Of a stretch of DNA of 64,000 bases, positions 25,072-33,630 are shown piece after piece (position 1 is the stretch's first letter; every line of letters starts with the position of its first letter). The position numbers and the translations under genes are program-made. The notes under the pieces are model-generated. The model was not told the origin of the DNA, ran no database searches, and worked only from the letters and a program-made list of their open reading frames with translations. The stretch is from Desulfovibrio sp. JC010 (GTDB taxonomy: Bacteria > Desulfobacterota > Desulfovibrionia > Desulfovibrionales > Desulfovibrionaceae), in contig NZ_VOIQ01000002.1 in the NCBI RefSeq assembly GCF_010470675.1, positions 310,001-374,000 on the forward strand, in the 5' to 3' direction.

Positions 25072-25944
25072 TTAACCGCCAATGAGCTGCATTGCCATCT
25101 TCGGCAGTGAGTTAGCCTGCGAGAGCATCGCTACCGCGGACTGAGTGAGAATCTGGTTACGGACGAACTCGGTCATTTCGGTTGCTACGTCCACATCGGA
25201 GATGCGGGATTCAGCAGCCTGAACGTTTTCTGCCTGAATGGAGAGGTTGGTAATGGTATTTTCCAACCTGTTCTGCATGGCACCGAGATTCGCACGAATC
25301 TTATCTTTAGAAATAATTGCCTGCTGGAGCTTATCCAAAGTCTGCTGCGCCATTTCCTGAGTGGAGATAGACGTATCTACACCGAGAGAGGAAGCAGTGG
25401 AGCTGCCGATTGAAACGTAATAGTAGTCTTCTGCGCAGTCGTTACCGGTTCCGAAGTGAACCTTCAGCGGGCCGGTGGAATGGACTCCTGCACCGCTATG
25501 GTCAGAGTTCTGACCGGAAAGGTTACCGTTAAGCAGGTGGATACCGTTGAAGTCGGTAGCCATTGCGATTCGGGTAATTTCCGAAGCCATGGCCTGATAT
25601 TCAGAGTCGATGATCAGACGCTGGTCGGAGTTGTAGGTACCGGTGGATGCCTGGGTTGCAAGCTCTTTCATGCGGATGAGCTTTTCATCGATTACCTGCA
25701 GCGCACCGTCTGCGGTCTGAATCATGGAGATCGCATCGTTTGCGTTTCTCATACCCTGGTTAAGGGATTTAATATCAGCGCGCATGAGTTCGCGAATTGC
25801 GAGCCCCGCTGCATCGTCTGCTGCGGTGCCGACTCTCAAGCCTGAGGAGAGGCGACGGGTAGAAGTACCAAGGTTGCCGTACGATTCCTGCAGGTTTCGT
25901 GAGGCGTGCATTGCCATCATGTTGTGGTTAATGACTAAGGACAT
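25072..25944 (-). CDS. fliC: Flagellin
   Basis: The 290-residue protein has conserved D0/D1 ends: MSLVINHNMMAMHASRNL with LSSGLRVGTAADDAAGLAI at the N-terminus, and ISDVDVATEMTEFVRNQILTQSAVAMLSQANSLPKMAMQLIGG at the C-terminus. The variable centre (about 140-190) is short. It polymerises into the flagellar filament after export. A GGAGG RBS and a sigma-54 promoter precede it; it is monocistronic. Confidence 0.97.
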   Translation of the reverse strand: MSLVINHNMMAMHASRNLQESYGNLGTSTRRLSSGLRVGTAADDAAGLAIRELMRADIKSLNQGMRNANDAISMIQTADGALQVIDEKLIRMKELATQASTGTYNSDQRLIIDSEYQAMASEITRIAMATDFNGIHLLNGNLSGQNSDHSGAGVHSTGPLKVHFGTGNDCAEDYYYVSIGSSTASSLGVDTSISTQEMAQQTLDKLQQAIISKDKIRANLGAMQNRLENTITNLSIQAENVQAAESRISDVDVATEMTEFVRNQILTQSAVAMLSQANSLPKMAMQLIGG

Positions 25945-25994
25945 ATCTGAACCTCCTTGTAGTTCACAAAATTCCGTTTTTGTTAACCAGTCTT

Positions 25995-26012
25995 AAGCAG
26001 AGCACGTGCCAA
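25995..26012 (-). promoter_or_regulatory. Sigma-54 (-24/-12) promoter of flagellin
   Basis: On the minus strand, TTGGCACGTGCTCTGCTT has the GG and GC pairs separated by exactly 10 bases, as sigma-54 requires. The -12 GC lies about 53 bp from the ATG, giving a leader of roughly 40 nt. RpoN control of flagellin is well known in polar flagellates. Confidence 0.8.
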
Positions 26013-26449
26013 CTTTATTTTGTTCATATATTACAGCCTCTTAAAGATATAAATAAAGTCTAGACTTCTTTAGATTGCGCTGAAGAGTCAATTTTTTCCC
26101 GCCGTTGCGGCTATATTTTCAAACAAGCGGCAAAGCTGTCCCACCCACACGCAACACACTGTTTTAAAAGCACTTATCACCAAACACCTATCTAAAAGAG
26201 GTAAATTATTCCGCTGGCAGGAATTAAGAGCACGTCAAAAAAATATTAAGAGCAAGACTGATATCAAAAGAACGAAAAGCTTTCTTAATAAAGAACAAAC
26301 AAAAAATGGGAACCCCGCAATCCGAAACGGCATATTCGGATGCGGGGTTCCCGGGTACCTGTGCAGTCGGGGGAGTCAATCCCGTCTGCGGAGGTTGTAG
26401 AAGGAGTTTTCCTATATATTCAGCATCTATTCAGGATACTTTATTCACT
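26013..26449. other. Non-coding region between flagellin promoter and flgE 3' end
   Basis: About 440 bp holds the upstream part of the flagellin promoter, where an activator might bind, and the flgE terminator at 26308-26352. I see no convincing gene here. A G-rich stretch at 26364-26404 loosely resembles the GGGGAAG...TCCCCTCTGC part of the repeat near 10.9 kb. Confidence 0.5.
26303..26352 (-). terminator. Terminator of flgE
   Basis: An 18-bp stem (GGGAACCCCGCATCCGAA and its complement, one bulged A) is followed on the minus strand by a run of T. Confidence 0.9.
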
Positions 26450-28153
26450 TTAGCGCTTGAGCTGGATAAGCTCGCCCATCATGGTATCAGTGGTGGTGAT
26501 AACCTTTGAGTTGGCCTGAAAACCACGCTGGGTGGTAATCATGTTCACAAACTCGACAGCAAGGTCCACGTTGGACATTTCAAGGGAGTTGGAGGCGATG
26601 GAGCCTTTACCGCCGCTGTTGGGCAGCCCGGTCAGGGCATCACCGGATTCCCTTGTCTCGGTGAAGAGGTTACCGCCTTCACGTCTTAAACCCCAGTCAT
26701 TGTTGAATGAGGCGAGAGTCAGGACATAGAGCTCCTGAATCTGTCCGTTGGAGTAACGCCCGGTCAAGACACCGTCCCTGCTCACAGAGGTACTCTGCAA
26801 AAAGCCTGCGGTGTAACCGTCCTGAGACTGGAACAGGGTTGTTGAACCGGAATCGTAAGTAGTTGTGGACAGTGCGCTCTTTTCAGCTTCACCGAAATTG
26901 GGGAGACCACTGACCGCCAGTGCAGGATAATCACCACTGGCATCGGTACCAGAAAGGCCATCCAGCGTTGCAACAGCATCGGTAGTCAGAACACTACCCC
27001 AGCCTTTAACGCCACCGGCAGCAGTGGAAAGGTCCTGGTTGCTCAAACCGAAGTTCATTTCAATGGTTACCGGCTCATTGGCACCGTTGGTGTAACTGGC
27101 GTTGGACCTTGAAAGGAAGTTTGCGGTCATAACCGGCAGACCATCCTGAGAGAATTCAGACAAACTCCAAAAAGATGGAGTTCTGGCCTCGCCACTATTA
27201 TCAGCTTCGGGAGGAAAGCCGGCACCAGCGTTACTCTTAAGGGTATAAGATGTCATTCCGGTCAGATCACCTGCTGCGTTGAAAGTCATGGTACCGGTCA
27301 TAAGCAGTCCGGCTGATTCGGTTCCTGCATAAGAGGTTCCGTCACCGAACAACCGTCCGTCTTCAGCCGGATCACAGGTTACGATATATTCCCAGACCTT
27401 CTTGCCGCCTTCACCTTCAAGGGTTACCTGATCAAAATATGTGGTTACGTTATGTGCGGAACCGTTGGCATCATACACTTTAATAGTAGACTGATAAGCG
27501 TAGAGGGAATCACCCAGAGCAGGATCGTCAGTACCGTCCCATGAATCAAAAAGGGCGTGGTACGGGTTGGCTCCACCTACACGGCTCGCTTCACTGGAAT
27601 CAAGGTTGGTGATTACGTTGATGGTGGTGGTTTCCTTGGGAGCGGACTGGAAATTTTCCAATCTGATGTCAGTAGGAACACCGATTGTGCGTACGGAATT
27701 ACTGGTGTTTACGCTGGTACCGGTGGCAACCTGAGAACTGCTTTCATCCTGTACCTGCCAACCCTGCAACACATAACCGTGGGGGTCGGTGAGGTAACCG
27801 TCTTTATCAAAACGGAAGTTACCGGCCCTTGTGTAATAAGAAGTGTCTTCACCCTTGGGGGAGACAATGAAAAATCCGTCACCACCGATAGCGAGGTCGG
27901 TGGACTCAGAGGTTGTTTCAAATGAACCCTGAGCATAGTCGGCATAAATTGCCCCTACCTGTACGCCTCGACCGACCTGAGCAATACCGGTGGCGGTGGA
28001 CATATCCTGGCTGATTGCATCTTCAAAGTGCATCTTGGCACTTTTGAAGCCGACTGTGTTTACGTTTGCGATGTTGTTACCAAGCACGGACATTTTGTCG
28101 CCATGTGCCTGCAAACCTGTGATACCTGAGAATAATGATGCTGATAAACCCAT
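26450..28153 (-). CDS. flgE: Flagellar hook protein FlgE
   Basis: FlgE forms the universal-joint hook. The N-terminus MGLSASLFSGITGLQAHGDKM with LGNNIANVNTVGFKSAKM, and the C-terminus LEMSNVDLAVEFVNMITTQRGFQANSKVITTTDTMMGELIQLKR, are the conserved rod-type ends. The 567-residue length includes an expanded central domain. It is the last of the FliK-FlgD-FlgE run, as expected for a hook operon. Confidence 0.97.
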   Translation of the reverse strand: MGLSASLFSGITGLQAHGDKMSVLGNNIANVNTVGFKSAKMHFEDAISQDMSTATGIAQVGRGVQVGAIYADYAQGSFETTSESTDLAIGGDGFFIVSPKGEDTSYYTRAGNFRFDKDGYLTDPHGYVLQGWQVQDESSSQVATGTSVNTSNSVRTIGVPTDIRLENFQSAPKETTTINVITNLDSSEASRVGGANPYHALFDSWDGTDDPALGDSLYAYQSTIKVYDANGSAHNVTTYFDQVTLEGEGGKKVWEYIVTCDPAEDGRLFGDGTSYAGTESAGLLMTGTMTFNAAGDLTGMTSYTLKSNAGAGFPPEADNSGEARTPSFWSLSEFSQDGLPVMTANFLSRSNASYTNGANEPVTIEMNFGLSNQDLSTAAGGVKGWGSVLTTDAVATLDGLSGTDASGDYPALAVSGLPNFGEAEKSALSTTTYDSGSTTLFQSQDGYTAGFLQSTSVSRDGVLTGRYSNGQIQELYVLTLASFNNDWGLRREGGNLFTETRESGDALTGLPNSGGKGSIASNSLEMSNVDLAVEFVNMITTQRGFQANSKVITTTDTMMGELIQLKR

Positions 28154-28225
28154 AAGAACCTCCTAAAGCCCTGTTGACTCGCGAATGTTGCCTTATTCTT
28201 CAAACGGGGAAATTGCCGTAACCCT

Positions 28226-28963
28226 TTAGCTTGAAGAAGAATCGCCTGAATCAGATGATTCACTTGATGAATCGGTAACTTCCGTCGGACTTACTACTTC
28301 CTTGATGTTGAGGAAGTTGATGTAGCGACCGTCTTTAAGGTGCAGGTACTGCTGCCCACCCTCGGAAACAACTCCGGAGACTTCGCCACTTACTTCCGTC
28401 TTAACCATTACCGGGCTGCCGTTTGCGTCTTCCGCCGCCATGGCGATAGTGTAAACACCGTCCGGAACATCTTTGCCTGCCCAGTTCTTTCCGTCCCATT
28501 CGAACTCATAGGTCCCTTCAGCCTTAGAGCCGAGCTGAACTGTGCGCATAAGATTCTGGTTTTTGTCGTAAATGTTAATGAACGCGTTTGCCACGGGTTC
28601 ACCCAGACCGTAGAATATCTTGCTGACCTTATCCCCTTCACGGCTCACGGTATAACCTTCCGCCTTGACTTCCTTGCCGATGAAGCCGACTGCGGAGACC
28701 ATCTGGTCCTGCGTGCCGCTGTTGATCATGGTCTTCATGTTTGTATTCATCTGGGTGAGCTGCTCCAGACTGGAGAACTGTGCCATCTGCGCCATGTACT
28801 CTTTATCTTCCATGGGGTTGGCCGGGTCCTGATTCTGCATCTGGGTAAGGAGAAGCTTCAGGAAATCATCCTGACCAAGCTGGCTTTTATGCTCAGGCTG
28901 GTTGCTGGCTGCCATATCGGCTTCCGCCCTTCCGAGTATGTTACTGAACCCTACGTATCCCAT
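28226..28963 (-). CDS. flgD: Flagellar hook assembly protein FlgD
   Basis: FlgD caps the growing hook. The conserved N-terminal block LGQDDFLKLLLTQMQNQDPANPMEDKEYMAQMAQFSSLEQL spans about 28-70. A C-terminal Ig/FlgD-like domain follows (GEPVANAFINIYDKNQNLMRTVQLG and FEWDGKNWAGKDVPDGVYTI). The protein ends in an acidic Ser-rich tail. It lies 42 bp after fliK and 72 bp before flgE. Confidence 0.95.
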   Translation of the reverse strand: MGYVGFSNILGRAEADMAASNQPEHKSQLGQDDFLKLLLTQMQNQDPANPMEDKEYMAQMAQFSSLEQLTQMNTNMKTMINSGTQDQMVSAVGFIGKEVKAEGYTVSREGDKVSKIFYGLGEPVANAFINIYDKNQNLMRTVQLGSKAEGTYEFEWDGKNWAGKDVPDGVYTIAMAAEDANGSPVMVKTEVSGEVSGVVSEGGQQYLHLKDGRYINFLNIKEVVSPTEVTDSSSESSDSGDSSSS

Positions 28964-29005
28964 GACTACACCTCTTTATTTTTACTAAGCGGGCCTAAAC
29001 TTATG

Positions 29006-30751
29006 TTAAGTCACTATGTAAAGCCCGCTCTGGGAAATTTGTGCCTTGTGATCTACACTTTGCATTTCCTGGGCCAAAGAGGTTCCTTCCTGTCTTAAAG
29101 TCTGCCAACGCTTACGCATTTCGGCCATCATTTCCTGATATTGCGCTGTGTTATGATCTTCTGCATTTTTCCATGAAGAGTCGGTCTGACCATCTGCAAT
29201 ACCGGTCTGAACCTCAAGTTTTTCCACTTTGAGACCCTGCTCTTCCAGAGCCTGCTTCACAACTTCCAGCTGCTCGGCAATAACTTTCGCTGTATCGGGA
29301 TTTTCAGCCCTGATTGTGGCCTGTACATCCTTGTTCTTGACCTGCAGCATCACGTTAACTGTACCGAGATCATGGGGATTGAGCTGCAATGTCAGCTGCT
29401 TGGTTCCCTGACCGAGGTTCTTGAAAACTCCTTCCTGAATCTGCTCAAGAACATTGGAACGGGCAGTTTTTTCCCACATGGTATCGGTCTTGCCTGCCTG
29501 TGCGGACTTAACCGCATTCTGCAGGGTGCCGACGCCATTACCGAAAATACTGCCGTTGAGATTGCCCTCGCCCCTTACAAAAGATTCGTCGGTAAGCTTG
29601 CCGAAGAAATTATTCCAGCTGTCCTGATCATCGGAATCGGAAAGCAGCTGTTCCAGCCAATGACGGTTGGAATTTTTATCATCACTCTGCCCGGCCTGCT
29701 GCCTGGCGGAATTGGAATCGCCCTTGAGGTCCGCACCGTTCTTCGAAGGATTGCCGTCCTTCTGTGCGGAATTTTCCGCCCCGTTCTGGGCGTCCTGCTT
29801 AGTGCTCTCGCCGATCTCCTTGGTCACGCCCATGGAGTCGCTGATAGCATCAGCAGAAGCCATACGCACAACGCTGGGAGACTGGTCGGAAGCTTTTTCC
29901 ATGGCGGAATGCAGGGAGTCGGCCACACTCTTGACCAGCTTCAGGTCCTTGGCGTCCTGCGCGTTCTGCTGCTGGGCCAATGCGGTTTTGAGAACAGAAA
30001 ACCCCTTCTTCAGGTCAGCTACAGTCGCGCCGTCGGAGGTCAACAGATCGGAGACCTTTTTGGCCGCATCACCGTTAAGCTTCAACAGATCGGTAAGGGT
30101 CTTTGTTTCATCTTTGGAAAGCTGGAGCTTGTCGGCATCAGACATGGTTGCAAGCTTGGCCTGCATCTTTTCAACCACATCGCCGAGCTTGCCCTGACGG
30201 ATTGAAGCCAGAAGACCTTTCGATTCATCAGGACTGAATCCCAGCTGGGAGAAAATTGAATTCAGATTCTGCTCCTGAACCGGACTGAGCGTGATTCCCT
30301 TCAATCCCTTCATCATGCCGGAAAGTTCGGACACAAGCTGACCGTAGGTAATGCCGTTTTCACTCATCACCTTCTCTTCAAGTTCAGCAATGTCCTTTTT
30401 ATCAAGGCCGTACTCTTCAAGCTCTTCCTTGATTTCATTCCAGTCCTCGCGGCTTACAGTCAGGTCCTGCGGCTGTTCCTCCACAGACTGCATGGCCACA
30501 TTTTCCGCTGCTTCATCAATATAGTCGACAGCGCGTTCAGACTCTGTGTATGCAGAAGTCTCTTCGTACACAGACTGTGAATCATTCACGAAGTCCTGAG
30601 CCTGCTGAAATGTCGATTCAACATCGGACTGGCTGGAATAAAGAAAGCTGTCAAACATTGATGAGCGGAAAGACCCCTCTGACAGTGAAGTTCTATCCAG
30701 AAGGTTGCTCAAATCCTGATTACTTTGTTCGAGATGTGGAAGTATTTTCAT
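29006..30751 (-). CDS. fliK: Flagellar hook-length control protein FliK
   Basis: I place the start at the ATG 30751 because AGGAG lies 8 nt upstream; an in-frame ATG at 30769 and a TTG at 30793 lack this site. The 581-residue protein has a long, mostly helical, Asp/Lys/Gln-rich region and the FliK C-terminal domain (QLTLQLNPHDLGTVNVMLQVKNKDVQATIRAENPDTAKVIAEQL), which switches export specificity. A Lys/Ser/Asn low-complexity segment lies in the middle. It heads the fliK-flgD-flgE operon. Confidence 0.93.
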   Translation of the reverse strand: MKILPHLEQSNQDLSNLLDRTSLSEGSFRSSMFDSFLYSSQSDVESTFQQAQDFVNDSQSVYEETSAYTESERAVDYIDEAAENVAMQSVEEQPQDLTVSREDWNEIKEELEEYGLDKKDIAELEEKVMSENGITYGQLVSELSGMMKGLKGITLSPVQEQNLNSIFSQLGFSPDESKGLLASIRQGKLGDVVEKMQAKLATMSDADKLQLSKDETKTLTDLLKLNGDAAKKVSDLLTSDGATVADLKKGFSVLKTALAQQQNAQDAKDLKLVKSVADSLHSAMEKASDQSPSVVRMASADAISDSMGVTKEIGESTKQDAQNGAENSAQKDGNPSKNGADLKGDSNSARQQAGQSDDKNSNRHWLEQLLSDSDDQDSWNNFFGKLTDESFVRGEGNLNGSIFGNGVGTLQNAVKSAQAGKTDTMWEKTARSNVLEQIQEGVFKNLGQGTKQLTLQLNPHDLGTVNVMLQVKNKDVQATIRAENPDTAKVIAEQLEVVKQALEEQGLKVEKLEVQTGIADGQTDSSWKNAEDHNTAQYQEMMAEMRKRWQTLRQEGTSLAQEMQSVDHKAQISQSGLYIVT

Positions 30752-30776
30752 TTTCTGACTCCTCGACATTCTTATA

Positions 30777-30794
30777 TTCACGAGGCGTGCCAAA
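30777..30794 (-). promoter_or_regulatory. Possible sigma-54 promoter of fliK-flgD-flgE
   Basis: TTTGGCACG on the minus strand is a perfect -24 element, but the -12 position reads GTGA instead of TTGC. Position and spacing fit a 15-nt leader. Confidence 0.35.
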
Positions 30795-30887
30795 AACGAA
30801 AACCAACTATTTCAGGACATTAAAACCAAAAGAAGGCGTTCAAGATGTGGAACTTTATTCCTAATCAGGCAAAAAGTTCAGCTTGGC

Positions 30888-32300
30888 TTAATTTTTAATG
30901 ATGATGGAAGCCAGCTGTTCGTAATGGGAAAGAGCCTGAATCCAGGCATGGCGGCTGTAGCCGTAATTCTGCAAAAAAAGATGTATAAATCCGCTAAATT
31001 GTCTCAAAACAACAGGACATGCATTCCAAAAGGAATCTTCAAGTGGGATACTGCGGGACAAGCCCCGGCTGAACTCCTTACCCAGACGCGGCAGATGGCC
31101 GGCCATTTTAGTAGCAAGAATCGGATTCTGCCGGGCAAACTCTTTCCAAAGCATTTCTGCTCCGTCAATACCCCAAAGTCCGAAAATCGCCCCGAAATAC
31201 TGCTGCCAGAAACGGCCTAAAAGATCTCCGGCCTGCGCCCTGCTGCCGTTCAGCTGCTTCAAATGATAAAGCCCGTTGCGATTTCTGGCTGAAAAAGACA
31301 GACGCAAGCCCGGCATATTCATTTTGCTCAGCGCGTCACGGTCTTCAATAATCATTCTCTTGGCGGCAACGGCAATGCGCGAAGGGGTAAAAGGGGTATG
31401 GCAATGCAGTTTATCACGCGAACAGGTCCAGCAGCCCAACGCACAACTCATGGTGGAACGGAGCACATAATGGTCATTCTGGTACGGTCCGGTTTCCCAC
31501 GGATTAACATTACCCATGGAAAGGTTGAGCACCTTAAGCCCGGACCATGCGGCAAGATGCATAGGGCCGGTATCCGGGGTAATGAACAGCTGCAAAGACT
31601 GGCCCACAGCTATCAATTCACCGAGATTTAGTTTGCCGGACATATCCAACACCGGGCCTTTAAACAGCCGGGCAACTTCCTGCCCCATCCCCTGCTCCAT
31701 GGGACCGCCGAAAAGCACAGGACGCAAGCCCCGTTTCAACAGCTCCGCGCACAAATCCGCCCAGAATCGGACTGAGGGACGCTTGGCTTCCTCGCTGGCT
31801 CCAAGAAAAAGTCCGATGCGGTTGGACTCATGGGACAAAGTCCGCGGCTGAGGCCATCTAGTGGATGCAATTTCACTCAAAGGAATGCAATCCAGCGCAT
31901 TCAAATCCGCCCAGTGAAAAAGATTATGGCGGTTATTTTCCACCACACTGGCCCGGTAAAGCTGCCAGTTTCCGAGAATATGGGTAGTTCCGTCACTCCC
32001 CGCCACCGGGCCGAGCTTGGCTTCCGCCTTCAGCTCCCCGGCAAGAGATGCGGCCTGATCACGGATACTCAGATTGATAATCAGCTCGTACTTCCTCTTA
32101 CTCAGCTCATCCAGCCTTTCCCACGGCAGATAATACACCTTCAGGCTGACCGGCATGAGCGGACGAAAAAACTTCTCCTCAGCCACCACCCAGATGGGAT
32201 GACCGGGATAAGCTCTTTCCAGCCAGAGAAAAAGCGGAAAGGAGAGGATCAGATCCCCCATGCGCTGCATCTGGAGAACAAGTATCGGGCGTTTGTGCAT
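30888..32300 (-). CDS. Glycosyltransferase family 9 (heptosyltransferase-like)
   Basis: The 470-residue protein has the GT9 Rossmann pattern: ILVLQMQRMGDLILSFPLFLWL at the N-terminus, the nucleotide-sugar site LFLGASEEAKRPSVRFWADL, and FITPDTGPMHLAAWSGLKVLNL. A cysteine cluster, CALGCWTCSRDKLHC, follows the catalytic half. About 140 extra C-terminal residues exceed the usual heptosyltransferase. It may act in LPS core synthesis. Placement next to flagellar genes also allows flagellin glycosylation, but this is conjecture. Confidence 0.88.
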   Translation of the reverse strand: MHKRPILVLQMQRMGDLILSFPLFLWLERAYPGHPIWVVAEEKFFRPLMPVSLKVYYLPWERLDELSKRKYELIINLSIRDQAASLAGELKAEAKLGPVAGSDGTTHILGNWQLYRASVVENNRHNLFHWADLNALDCIPLSEIASTRWPQPRTLSHESNRIGLFLGASEEAKRPSVRFWADLCAELLKRGLRPVLFGGPMEQGMGQEVARLFKGPVLDMSGKLNLGELIAVGQSLQLFITPDTGPMHLAAWSGLKVLNLSMGNVNPWETGPYQNDHYVLRSTMSCALGCWTCSRDKLHCHTPFTPSRIAVAAKRMIIEDRDALSKMNMPGLRLSFSARNRNGLYHLKQLNGSRAQAGDLLGRFWQQYFGAIFGLWGIDGAEMLWKEFARQNPILATKMAGHLPRLGKEFSRGLSRSIPLEDSFWNACPVVLRQFSGFIHLFLQNYGYSRHAWIQALSHYEQLASIIIKN

Positions 32301-32364
32301 GTGCGCAGTCTACAGGAATATTTTGGAAAATTCCAATCCTCAACATGCTATAGGATTCTTGTAT

Positions 32365-32392
32365 TTGACAATCGTGCTTGAGCGGCTATAAT
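32365..32392 (+). promoter_or_regulatory. Consensus sigma-70 promoter upstream of the abiF-type RNA
   Basis: A perfect TTGACA (32365-32370) and a perfect TATAAT (32387-32392) are 16 bp apart, giving a start near 32399. The ORF start lies about 148 nt further on, leaving room for a structured RNA. Confidence 0.85.
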
Positions 32393-32398
32393 TTACTT

Positions 32399-32546
32399 GT
32401 AAAGAATGTTGACCAACTGCCTGTTGACGAGTTGCTGCATCTGATATATTTACGACTCCAGCTGTTGAGGCAGTCTAAAATTGAGCAATACCCGCCACGC
32501 CTAGTTGGTTCCTTGTGATCCAATGCGTACCAGGGCGGGTTATTTT
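32399..32546 (+). ncRNA. Structured RNA with terminal hairpin, candidate abiF RNA/RNA antitoxin
   Basis: Between the promoter and the Abi ORF lie two clear structures. A first stem pairs ACTGCCT (32416-32422) with AGGCAGT (32468-32474); inside it GAGT/ACTC and GCTG/CAGC could pair, possibly as a pseudoknot. A second nested hairpin pairs ACCCGCC (32490) with GGCGGGT (32540), ACGC with GCGT, and TTGG with CCAA, and ends in TTATTTT, so it looks like an intrinsic terminator. The ORF's ATG begins directly after the T tract. A conserved abiF RNA motif upstream of abiF genes is known; identity here is inferred from layout and not from alignment. Confidence 0.65.
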
Positions 32547-33446
32547 ATGCTTGTTTATCAAGACCTATACTTAAACAGTGCTGACCAGATTGAACATCTT
32601 AAAAATCTGGGTCTCTCCATTAATGACCGCGCCAGAGCGGAGCGGTATTTAAATTTCATTTCCTTCCATAGACTTTCACAATATTTTACACCCTACCAGC
32701 AGAGCGGCAAAAAGGAATTTTTGCCCGGTACGTCTTTTGATGATGTTCTCAAACTGTATATTTTTGATCGACATTTGCGACAGATAACAATGGACGGGCT
32801 TGAGCGGGTAGAGGTAGCGATCCGGGCCTGTATTGTGCACACCATGTGTGAGGCTTTCGGCTCTCACTGGTATATGGACAGGGGCGTCTTTAAATCCTCT
32901 TATGATCACGCTCGCCTTATAGAAGACGTTAAGCAGGCGACTGGATTTTATGATTCCAGAAAGCGTACAAAATCCTGCGGTCATTATTTCAATACATACA
33001 GCAGCCCTGATCTTCCGCCCATGTGGACGGTTTCCGAATGTCTTTCTTTTGGCAAATGGGAATACATTTATAAAGGAATTGCCGACAACTCGTTGCGCAA
33101 GAAAATAGCCAAGCAGTTGAATCTTAGCCAACACGACCTTGCTTCATGGATTAAGTCACTGGCTTACACCCGGAATTGCTGCGCTCATTATGCCAGACTC
33201 TGGAATTTGAAATTTACAATTAAACCGGCGCAGATCAGACGCTTGCGCAGTGTTGCCGGGGTGACTCCCGGAAACGGCAATACGTATTACATGCAGGCTA
33301 TTGCTATTCATGATGTTTTGAAAAGTATTGTGCGGCATAGTCACTGGGCGGATATGCTTTATCAGCATATAGAGACATGTCCTTTGCCGATACAGGAAGC
33401 AGGGTTTCCCGTAGACTGGCACAAGGAATCTTTTTGGGGATTGTAA
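32547..33446 (+). CDS. AbiF/Abi_2 family HEPN protein (abortive infection-like)
   Basis: The 299-residue protein matches the Abi_2/AbiD/AbiF family: DQIEHLKNLGLSINDRARAERYLNFISFHRLSQYF at the N-terminus and RNCCAHYARLWN near the C-terminus. That last segment is a HEPN ribonuclease motif R-x4-H (R209-H214); a second R-x4-H, RACIVH, lies at 93-98. These proteins stop phage infection by RNA cleavage or growth arrest. I prefer the ATG at 32547, which follows the RNA's terminal hairpin; GTG 32505 and ATG 32523 lie inside the hairpin. Base composition is more AT-rich than that of neighbouring housekeeping genes, which suggests acquisition by transfer. Confidence 0.88.
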   Translation: MLVYQDLYLNSADQIEHLKNLGLSINDRARAERYLNFISFHRLSQYFTPYQQSGKKEFLPGTSFDDVLKLYIFDRHLRQITMDGLERVEVAIRACIVHTMCEAFGSHWYMDRGVFKSSYDHARLIEDVKQATGFYDSRKRTKSCGHYFNTYSSPDLPPMWTVSECLSFGKWEYIYKGIADNSLRKKIAKQLNLSQHDLASWIKSLAYTRNCCAHYARLWNLKFTIKPAQIRRLRSVAGVTPGNGNTYYMQAIAIHDVLKSIVRHSHWADMLYQHIETCPLPIQEAGFPVDWHKESFWGL

Positions 33447-33460
33447 TCGCAAAAACAAAA

Positions 33461-33497
33461 AGGCCCGCCGGTACCCCTAAAGTTTCCCGGTTGGCCT
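33461..33497 (-). terminator. Hairpin terminator between abi gene and surface-protein gene
   Basis: The stem AGGCC-GCCGG / CCGG-GGCCT, read on the minus strand, is followed by TTTTTGTTTTT. It would end the minus-strand transcript. Confidence 0.7.
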
Positions 33498-33630
33498 CAA
33501 AAAAATTGTAGCATTATTTTGTGGTAATGCAATGGCATTGCAATTTTATTTTTGTGTTTCAACCTGCACTAATGTTTTTTGAATTAAATATGTAGCTGTT
33601 GCAGGTTTTAGTTAAATTAGTTCTTTCTAA

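Noticed and set aside
26308-26404. Third member of the 10.9/11.2 kb repeat
   Set aside because: Only loose similarity to the GGGGAAG...TCTGC part; the terminator stem is unrelated, so I do not count it.
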